The translations under genes and the position numbers were made by a program. The notes below the pieces were generated by a model. It saw only the letters and a program-made list of their open reading frames with translations. It did not search any database and was not told where the DNA came from. 19,419 bases of DNA. It comes from an uncultured Bacilli bacterium (GTDB taxonomy: Bacteria > Bacillota_I > Bacilli_A > RF39 > UBA660). Positions 13,653-19,419 of the stretch are shown here, piece by piece. The stretch is taken from assembly GCA_934162285.1 (NCBI GenBank), contig CAKPHY010000022.1, forward strand, positions 1-19,419. Reading direction: 5' to 3'. Positions within the stretch are counted from its first letter, which is position 1; each line of letters starts with the position of its first letter.

Positions 13653-15054
13653 ATTAATTGATTGCCAATATGATATCGAAATAAAAGGAATAAAAACAAA
13701 TTCCCTTAAAGTTGAAGATGGTGACTTATTTGTATGCACCAACACAGGAACTATGGATCGTCACCTTTTTATTGATGACGCCATTAAAAAAGGTGCTAAA
13801 GCAATTATTGTTAGCAAAGATGTCAATAAAAATATTCCAACTATTAAAGTTGAAGATACAAATAAAACTTTAAGTGAAATTATTCCTAAATTCTATAATT
13901 ATCCTTTAAATAAAATTCAGTTAATAGGAGTAACAGGAACTGATGGTAAAACAACAGTAGCTACTATTATCTCAACCTTATTAGATAAATGTGGCTATAT
14001 TGGAACCAATGGTATTAGTTGTGGTGATTACTATGAAAAAACAAGTAATACTACCCCAGGATTAGAAAAATTATATGAAATATTTGATTATTGTGTAAAA
14101 AATAATATTGATAAAATGGCTATGGAAGTTTCAAGTGAAGCAATTAACTACAAAAGAGTTGAAGGTATTGAATTCGATTGCTCTATTATCACTAACATAA
14201 CTAAAGAACATTTAAACACTCATAAAACATTAGAAAATTATATAATGTGTAAATGTCAATTATTTAAAAATACCAAAAAAGAAGGATTTTGTATTTTAAA
14301 TAAAGATGATGCTCACTTTCAAGAAGTATATAATAGTTCTAATGGAAAAATTTTAACATATGGAATTGGTGAAGATAATGATTTAATCATTAAAAATGTT
14401 AACTTACTAAGTGATAAAACAATATTTACTATAACTTATAAAAATCAAGATTACGAAATTACAAGTCCTCTTCTAGCAATGTTTAATGTCTATAACCTAT
14501 CAGCAGCTCTTCTTGCTATCTTAGCTTTAGGTTATAATATAAATGACATATTACCAAAAATAAAAAATTTAAATGTAAAAGGTCGTTTACAAGAAATAAA
14601 CTATGGTCAAGATTTTAAAGTATTTGTAGATTATGCACATACACCTAATGGCATCCATGAACTATTAAAATTCATGAATTCATTAAAACATAATAAAACA
14701 ATTGTAGTATTCTCAGAACCTGGTGAAAGAGATCGTTCTAAAAGGCCAGAAAAAGGATTCAATGTTATCACCAATTGTGATCATGCTATTGTTACTAGTC
14801 AAGATCCAAGAAGTGAAGATCCTATGGATATTGCTAACGATTTAATATCTCTAGTAAAAGACTATAAAAACTATGAAATAATTCTTGATCGCCGTGAAGC
14901 CATAAGAAAAGCCATTGATTTAGCCAATGAAAATGACATAGTATTAATCATTGGAAAAGGAAATGAAAATTATCAAATTTTAAAAGATAAAACTATTGAA
15001 TTCTGTGATGTTGATGAAGTAAATAATTACTTAAAAGAAAAATTTCAAAAATAA
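13639..15054 (+). CDS. murE: UDP-MurNAc-tripeptide synthetase MurE
   Basis: 471 aa, close to the family's 480-500. MurE adds the third residue (meso-DAP or L-Lys) to UDP-MurNAc-L-Ala-D-Glu in the cytoplasm. The N-terminal domain has GIKTNSLKVEDGDLFV (17-32). The ATP site is GVTGTDGKTT (97-106). Next come the TTPG and EVSSEA blocks (138-141, 163-168), NITKEHLNTH (186-195) and CKCQLF, with Lys205 in the carbamylated-Lys position. The central-to-C-terminal part has GRLQEI, DYAHTPNG (331-338) and RDRSKRP (364-370). The amino-acid selectivity loop reads SQDPRSEDP (387-395), against DNPR in DAP-adding and DNPA in many Lys-adding enzymes. Arg391 favours DAP, but Gln-Asp for Asp-Asn is unusual. The late GKGHE motif is GKGNE. 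Start: GAAGGTG lies 6 nt before the ATG, inside the amidase end. Confidence 0.93.
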   Translation: MKLNKLIDCQYDIEIKGIKTNSLKVEDGDLFVCTNTGTMDRHLFIDDAIKKGAKAIIVSKDVNKNIPTIKVEDTNKTLSEIIPKFYNYPLNKIQLIGVTGTDGKTTVATIISTLLDKCGYIGTNGISCGDYYEKTSNTTPGLEKLYEIFDYCVKNNIDKMAMEVSSEAINYKRVEGIEFDCSIITNITKEHLNTHKTLENYIMCKCQLFKNTKKEGFCILNKDDAHFQEVYNSSNGKILTYGIGEDNDLIIKNVNLLSDKTIFTITYKNQDYEITSPLLAMFNVYNLSAALLAILALGYNINDILPKIKNLNVKGRLQEINYGQDFKVFVDYAHTPNGIHELLKFMNSLKHNKTIVVFSEPGERDRSKRPEKGFNVITNCDHAIVTSQDPRSEDPMDIANDLISLVKDYKNYEIILDRREAIRKAIDLANENDIVLIIGKGNENYQILKDKTIEFCDVDEVNNYLKEKFQK

Positions 15055-15076
15055 AGAAGGCTTATAACCTTCTTTT
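15053..15076. terminator. bidirectional terminator between murE and rnr
   Basis: The 8-bp stem AAAGAAGG/CCTTCTTT (15053-15060 with 15068-15075) has a 7-nt loop. It overlaps the murE stop and serves convergent rnr on the other strand, where TTTATTTTT follows. Confidence 0.8.
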
Positions 15077-15085
15077 AAAATACCT

Positions 15086-17203
15086 TTATTTATTATTTTC
15101 AAGTTTTAATACTTTTTTCTTAGAGGTTTCAAAATCAATAGTACGATTAATTTTAGATGCACTCTTAACAATCAATTCAATCTTGTCACCTAGATGATAA
15201 ATATTACCATTTCTTCCTACTACCGCACATTTAATTGGATCATAATGGTACTGATCATCTTTCATATCTGAAAAAAGAATTCTACCCTTTATATAATCAG
15301 TAGTTCTAACAAACATCGAATTAGAAGCAATTTCAATTATATAAGCTATAACTTCATTACCAACCTTATCTTCCATATAACTAGCCATAGCCATTTCTAA
15401 AGCTTCATTCTCCATTTTTTCACTTATAAGTTCTAATTTATTAACATTTCCACATAATTTTTCCATAAAATTTTGTAACTTTGAAACAGTTTCTTCACTA
15501 TAATCAAAAGATTGATAATTATCAACTAAAGCATTAGCAACTAAATCAGGAACTCTTCTAATTGGAGAAGTAATATGCCCATAACAATCATACTGAGTAG
15601 CAAAATGACCAATATTTTCAGGCGAATATTTGGCTCTTTTCATTCCCCGAAGCAAAAATTCCCTCGCGATCATATCAGCTTCACTATTGCCCAAAGAATT
15701 AATAATTGAATTCAAAGCTTTGCAATCGATTTGTTTATACTTAGGAATTTTAAAACCTGACTTGCGTAAAATTTCTAAAATTTCTTGAATTCTTAAAAGA
15801 TCCGGTTCTTCATGAACACGAAAAGGTAAAGTTAACCAAGCATAATGACTATAAAATATGGAATTAGCTATTCCCATAAATACTTCAATCATACTGCCAC
15901 TCAAACCATAATCATTTTTTTCAAAGCCATGAATTTTATTATATTCGTCACTTTTTTCTTTAACTTCTAATAACCTAAAATTCAAGAAATTTCTTCTCTG
16001 ACGAGCTGCTTCAAGTATATTATAAAGCTTTAACATATTCATCAAATCAAAGCGATACTCTTCATAATCACTTACTACTTTACCAGCAAACACTTCATTG
16101 CATTTACTATAAGACATAGCTTTTCTAGAACGAATTACACTATCATATATTTTATAATTAGCAATTTCTCCCATTGGTGTAATTTCCATTTCCATCGTTC
16201 TTGTTAAACGATCAACATTAGGATTTAAAGAACAAATACCATTAGAAATAATTGGATGTAACATATTAATAACTGAAAATAATAAGTAATGACTAAAACA
16301 ACGATCAAGAGCTTCATCAAAAGATTTCATTCCCGGTTTTATATAATAACTAACATGAGCAATATTGACTTTTAATAAAAAGTTCCCATTATCTAATAAT
16401 TTTACTCCAACCGCATCATCACGATCCTTAGTTTGATCACAATCAATCGTGAAAATATTTTCAGATCTTAAATCAACACGATCAACAAGATCCTCTGCTC
16501 TTACTTCTTTAGGTAAACATTTAACTTCATTTAATACTTCTTCACTAAATTCATATGGAATATCATACTTAGCAGCAATAACTTTAATATCAATATCTAA
16601 ATCATTCTTATTACCAATAACTTTTTCAACACTTCCATGATAAAGACCATCAACATCATCAGAAGAAACTCTAATTTTTACTAAATCACCATCTAGCAAA
16701 CGATCTAATTCTCTAGGATTAACTCCTACGCTAATATGTGTATTAGTGTCATAAGGAACAAGACTAGCTTCTTTTCCATTTCCAATAATTTGAAAAATAA
16801 CAATACCTGAACCTCTTTTTACAACTTTAAAAACTTCACCAGCATAATAATCTTTTCTTTTATTAACTATTCCTGTAACAATTACACTATCACCATCAAG
16901 AGCTCCATTCAAAAGATTATTTTCGATTAAAATTACATAACCTTCTTTTGTATGCACAAAACCAGTACCCGATTTATTAATTTCTATTTTACCAAAAGCC
17001 AAACCATCATTAGCTGGAAATTGTTGGTAATTACCATTTTTAAAGAAAATAAAACCTTCCTCTTCTAATACTTTAAGAGCACATTTTAATAAATTAAGTT
17101 TTTCTTCGCCATGTAATTTTAATGATTTTTTTATTTCTTCAAAACTATGAAACTTATAATCATTTTCAAAAAAATTTTTCAATGCCAAAACTATTTCTTC
17201 CAT
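15086..17203 (-). CDS. rnr: ribonuclease R
   Basis: 705 aa, a 3'-5' exoribonuclease of the RNB family that degrades structured RNA, including tmRNA-tagged messages. Domain order: N-terminal winged-helix-like part (1-60), cold-shock-like strands (about 64-180), RNB catalytic domain (about 240-570) and C-terminal S1 domain (about 622-700). The metal-binding Asp residues are D254, D260, D262 and D263 in FTIDCDQTKDRDDAV. SNGICSLNPNVDRL and HITSPIRR are kept. Two usually strict positions differ: the segment after RCFSHYL lacks the common VDRVIPMLP wording, and SPIRRYxDL-xH reads SPIRRVPDLVAN. GGGGG upstream suits the ATG at 17203; the ATG at 17209 is 3 nt from it and possible. A TATAAA at 17228-17223 is the likely -10. 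Confidence 0.95.
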   Translation of the reverse strand: MEEIVLALKNFFENDYKFHSFEEIKKSLKLHGEEKLNLLKCALKVLEEEGFIFFKNGNYQQFPANDGLAFGKIEINKSGTGFVHTKEGYVILIENNLLNGALDGDSVIVTGIVNKRKDYYAGEVFKVVKRGSGIVIFQIIGNGKEASLVPYDTNTHISVGVNPRELDRLLDGDLVKIRVSSDDVDGLYHGSVEKVIGNKNDLDIDIKVIAAKYDIPYEFSEEVLNEVKCLPKEVRAEDLVDRVDLRSENIFTIDCDQTKDRDDAVGVKLLDNGNFLLKVNIAHVSYYIKPGMKSFDEALDRCFSHYLLFSVINMLHPIISNGICSLNPNVDRLTRTMEMEITPMGEIANYKIYDSVIRSRKAMSYSKCNEVFAGKVVSDYEEYRFDLMNMLKLYNILEAARQRRNFLNFRLLEVKEKSDEYNKIHGFEKNDYGLSGSMIEVFMGIANSIFYSHYAWLTLPFRVHEEPDLLRIQEILEILRKSGFKIPKYKQIDCKALNSIINSLGNSEADMIAREFLLRGMKRAKYSPENIGHFATQYDCYGHITSPIRRVPDLVANALVDNYQSFDYSEETVSKLQNFMEKLCGNVNKLELISEKMENEALEMAMASYMEDKVGNEVIAYIIEIASNSMFVRTTDYIKGRILFSDMKDDQYHYDPIKCAVVGRNGNIYHLGDKIELIVKSASKINRTIDFETSKKKVLKLENNK

Positions 17204-17250
17204 ATCCATATTCCCCCACAATTTTATAGTAACATAGTTAAATTAAAATT

Positions 17251-17290
17251 AAAAGAAAAAACCTTATTAAATTAAACATTTAATAAAGTT
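17251..17290 (-). terminator. intrinsic terminator of the gene at 17298
   Basis: A 13-bp stem with one G-T (17260-17272 with 17278-17290) and a 5-nt loop is followed on the - strand by TTTTTTCTTTT. Confidence 0.92.
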
Positions 17291-17297
17291 TTCCTCT

Positions 17298-17840
17298 TTA
17301 ATTTTTAAATGATCGCCTAATAGGATTTTTATCAAGCACATCTAGCCAAAAATTATTATCTTCAATATTAGTTTCAGTTAACCCATAAGCTTCAAATTTA
17401 AAATCTAAATCAGCATTATCAAACAAATTAACTAATAAATTCTTTTTATTAAAACCAGCAACCATAGCATCAAAAATATGCATATATTCTTTTAACATTT
17501 TTTCATTATTTGTTAAAAACTTCATTTGTAAATCTCCAAATGATAAATTTATAAACTTACCACGCATCGTTGCATCTGTAACTTGTTTCGAAATTGCAAA
17601 AGCAAAATCAAATATAACTTTCAATTCAGTAGCTGAAATAGCACCTTCAAAATAAGATGAAGAATTCTTAATTATTCTTTGATCTGTATTAATATATTCA
17701 GATATAGCTAAAGTTGTAAAAAAATCACCTTGCATATCTAAAACAGAAATATCAATTTGAATTTGTTTATTGCTTTCAACTAATAAATTTATCTTTTCAA
17801 GCAAATTATTAATAGCTATTAATCCACTTTTTTCTCTCAT
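17298..17840 (-). CDS. unknown cytoplasmic protein
   Basis: 180 aa; I recognise no family. There is no signal or transmembrane segment. The chain is mostly helical by composition: an N-terminal amphipathic helix (SGLIAINNLLEKINLLVES), a strand-like IQIDISVLD (about 28-36), then DFFTTLAISEYI and a long region of Phe-rich helices (LKVIFDFAFAISKQV, about 73-87). The C-terminus is polar and ends NPIRRSFKN. The start at ATG 17840 is supported by AGGTGAT just upstream; the further Met in the track of in-frame codons lies next to the -10 TATAAT (17864-17859). It forms a single-gene unit with its own promoter and a strong terminator, between rnr and the decayed mobile region. Base composition matches the core genes, so it is probably resident rather than part of the mobile remnant. 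Confidence 0.7.
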   Translation of the reverse strand: MREKSGLIAINNLLEKINLLVESNKQIQIDISVLDMQGDFFTTLAISEYINTDQRIIKNSSSYFEGAISATELKVIFDFAFAISKQVTDATMRGKFINLSFGDLQMKFLTNNEKMLKEYMHIFDAMVAGFNKKNLLVNLFDNADLDFKFEAYGLTETNIEDNNFWLDVLDKNPIRRSFKN

Positions 17841-17858
17841 AAAATCACCTGCTCGGAT

Positions 17859-17864
17859 ATTATA
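17859..17864 (-). promoter_or_regulatory. -10 of the gene at 17298
   Basis: TATAAT on the - strand, about 19 nt before the chosen ATG; the -35 is weak. Confidence 0.45.
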
Positions 17865-17966
17865 AACCAATTCTAATTTTAAAGCAAATTGTAAAAAAGT
17901 GATGTCTAATTTTCTAACAATGCAGTTTAAACTTATCTAAAAAAATTGATTTAATTATTATCAAAA

Positions 17967-18322
17967 CTACATAGTTCTAGGTTTGTTTTCAGTATACATT
18001 TGATCCATATATTGCTTATTGGCTTCTTCTAATGCTTCTCTTGAATAGTAATCTCTTTCATCTTTTCCAATATATGTCGAATATTTATAATTTATTTAAA
18101 AATATTCTTTCATCCAATAATCTAAGTAATCTCCAAATAACATATTACACTCTCCATTTGTTATTCAATTTATAAATTCATTGTATGCTTTTTTGTCCCG
18201 CTGTATATGCTTCATTTTTTTGTTTTAAAACCACTTTTAGTTATTTGTTTTCTCCTTCCATTTATCTTTCTAGCTTCAAAACAATATTGATATACTTTAC
18301 CCCTTTTTCTTATACTGATCAT
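17967..18322 (-). pseudogene. Tn916-type tyrosine integrase remnant
   Basis: Reading frames in sequence reconstruct the N-terminus of a phage/ICE integrase. From ATG 18322: MISIRKRGKVYQYCFEARKI, then NGRRKQITKSGFKTKK, an arm-site binding domain, ending at TGA 18214-18212. A +1 shift gives EAYTAGQ, and a second +1 shift in an A run gives KAYNEFIN, then an in-frame TGA. The same frame continues MLFGDYLDYWMKEYF (18143-18099), a TAA at 18098-18096, and INYKYSTYIG, the SAM-like core-binding start. After that the integrase is deleted: a different acidic tail (KDERDYYSREALEEANKQYM and 12 more) runs to TAG. No catalytic domain (R, H-x-x-R, Y) remains. It has a good promoter, so it may still be transcribed. 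The + strand frame here is only the antisense of this remnant. Confidence 0.85.
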
Positions 18323-18347
18323 TTTATCATCTTCCTTTCTTTTGATC

Positions 18348-18376
18348 ATTATAATTTTACATCAAAAAAGTATCAA
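18348..18376 (-). promoter_or_regulatory. promoter of the integrase remnant
   Basis: TTGATA (18376-18371) and TATAAT (18353-18348) are separated by 17 nt. The -35 lies in the 3' arm of the KilA-N terminator. Confidence 0.75.
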
Positions 18377-18396
18377 CAAATATGCTGATCCTTTTT
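18365..18396 (-). terminator. terminator after the KilA-N gene
   Basis: Interrupted stem (18365-18370 with 18391-18396, and 18372-18378 with 18383-18389, one mismatch, one G-U) with a 4-nt loop; the 3' arm ends in a T-run. It directly follows the KilA-N stop codon (18397-18399). Confidence 0.75.
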
Positions 18397-19281
18397 CTAA
18401 TTAGTTATTAAATTATTTTCTTCATTAACTTGTTTTTGTAATAACTCTAAATCTTTTATATTTTTATTATCTTTTAATACTTTCATTTGTCTTCTTGCTG
18501 AATGATTAAGTCTTACTAATCTTTCACTTTGCGGTATTTTTTCTTCAATTAGTTCTGCATTTGTGTTTTGCAGATTGTTTAATATCACTAAATGAAGCAA
18601 ATCAGTATAATCTCTTATATTTCCATTTTCAGCAAGTTTTGGATTTCTTTCTCTCCATTCTTTTGCTATCATCCCAAATAAAGCAACATTTAAAACATCA
18701 GCTTCTTCAGCATAAACAAATTTCTTTTGCGCTTCTGTAAGTGTTGAAACAATATAGGTTTTTACTGCATCAGTATGAACCACATAGTTTAATTTGGATA
18801 AAATTCTATTTGCTTGCCAATCTATTTTTTCTTGATAAGCTTCATTAGTTTTTAATCTCTCAAATTCAGTTATTAAATATAATTTAAACTCCGGAGATAG
18901 CCAACTTGCAAATTCAAATGCAATATCTGGATGGGCATATGTTCCAATACTATATCTCCCACCTTTTGAAATTATTCCTATTGCTTTAGTTCTTTTTACC
19001 CATTGTGTTGGTAACATTGCAAATGAGTTTCTACCGTATTCAGTTTTAATTTGGTCGAATTCGACCAAATTAAAATTTTGATTATGAATTTCTTCCCATA
19101 GTTCAATATAATCAATAGTATTTACTCTTCTTAACCAGTTTTTAACTGTAAAAGATGGATCACTTTAATTTTAATACTTTGCTAAATCAGTTAAAGAAAT
19201 GTAATTAACATTTCCAACTCTTAGTATTCCCACCTTATTTTCTTTAACTATTATTTCTGCTGTTACTAAATCTTTTTTCAA
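18397..19281 (-). pseudogene. KilA-N domain protein, interrupted by two ochre codons
   Basis: The full frame would be 294 codons from TTG 19281, with AAAGGAG 8 nt upstream. Codons 1-36 read KKDLVTAEIIVKENK and on to YISLTDLAKY; codons 37 and 39 are TAA (19173-19171, 19167-19165); the same frame then continues SDPSFTVKNWLRRVNTIDYI, ELWEEIHNQNFNLVEFDQIK, AIGIISKGGRYSIGTYAH and DIAFEFASWLSPEFKLYLITEF, a textbook KilA-N DNA-binding domain. The C-terminal half is helical (LTEAQKKFVYAEEADVLNVALFG, IRDYTDLLHLVILNNL, SARRQMKVL). KilA-N proteins occur in phages and mobile elements, often as regulators or antirepressors. A shorter product from internal TTG 19068 (223 aa) lacks the domain's first strands. 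No frameshift is needed, only two point changes. Confidence 0.88.
19044..19075. repeat. 32-bp perfect palindrome inside the KilA-N gene
   Basis: The 16-nt arm TTTTAATTTGGTCGAA is followed directly by its exact reverse complement. It encodes NFNLVEFDQIK on the - strand, using GTC, TTC and GAC codons that are rare for such AT-rich DNA. Confidence 0.97.
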
Positions 19282-19311
19282 TATTTTTTTCTCCTTTCTA
19301 TTTAGATTTTA

Positions 19312-19348
19312 AAAGGTGTCAACAAATATAATCATTGTTCACACCTTT
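19312..19348. repeat. inverted repeat upstream of the KilA-N gene
   Basis: 14-nt arms (19312-19325 and 19335-19348) match at 13 positions around a 9-nt loop. It lies just upstream of the KilA-N SD. On the - strand it is followed by TTTT and then AAAATC, so it could be the terminator of a gene outside the window or an operator/attenuator. Sequence from 19349 to the window end shows no gene. Confidence 0.8.
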
Positions 19349-19419
19349 ATTTTACTACATATTTTTAATATTTTGTGGACAAGTTATAAAACTCGAACCA
19401 ATTTATAATTTTTATAATT

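Noticed and set aside
13445..13699. 84-aa - strand frame at the amidase/murE junction
   Set aside because: Antisense shadow of two well supported coding regions.
16449..16640. 63-aa + strand frame inside rnr
   Set aside because: Antisense of the RNase R catalytic domain; no independent signals.
18185..18388. 67-aa + strand open frame
   Set aside because: It is the exact antisense of the integrase remnant, has no good SD and a low-complexity Phe/Ser/Tyr composition.
18096..19173. Possible reassignment of TAA to a sense codon (three in-frame TAA in the integrase and KilA-N)
   Set aside because: TAA ends intact core genes here (for example rpsI, rplM, ylmH), and the affected genes also carry TGA stops and frameshifts. 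Decay of mobile DNA explains it.

Overview
The window is very AT-rich DNA from a Gram-positive member of the Bacilli/Mollicutes side of the Firmicutes. It uses the standard code: TGA ends several intact genes and Trp is TGG. It still makes a cell wall (MurE, an OatA-like acyltransferase). A genome-reduced gut Bacilli lineage (RF39-like) would fit, but that placement is inference. Genes are tightly packed. They overlap by 1 to 20 nt, promoters lie a few bases from ribosome binding sites, and stop codons sit inside terminator stems.

Left part (1-5100): the first ~71 codons of an L-lactate dehydrogenase gene, joined to foreign sequence at the window edge; ylmH on the + strand; then, on the - strand, the classic Bacilli cluster ecfA1-ecfA2-ecfT-truA-rplM-rpsI. 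rplM has its own strong promoter and a leader that can fold as a pseudoknot. The striking point is that both ECF ATPases have lost the Walker A glycines, the LSGGQ signature, the catalytic Glu and the switch His, and EcfT is eroded too, yet all three reading frames are open.

Middle (5100-11800, all - strand): an unknown anchored secreted protein; a membrane-anchored CPYC thioredoxin-like protein followed by a PH-like protein; a nucleotidyltransferase-like gene overlapping a DIP1984-family gene; a tandem pair of paralogous unknown proteins behind a promoter with an inverted repeat; and an OatA-like acyltransferase carrying two SGNH domains in tandem, the second lacking its nucleophile.

Right-middle (11900-17870): on + a secreted amidase-signature enzyme, frameshifted at a short A run and overlapping murE; a shared bidirectional terminator; then on - RNase R and an unknown protein.

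Right end (17900-19419): decayed mobile DNA on the - strand. It holds a Tn916-type integrase remnant with two frameshifts and two in-frame stops, and a KilA-N gene interrupted by two ochre codons that contains a 32-bp perfect palindrome. The KilA-N gene is flanked by two related hairpins. No rRNA, tRNA or CRISPR array was seen.
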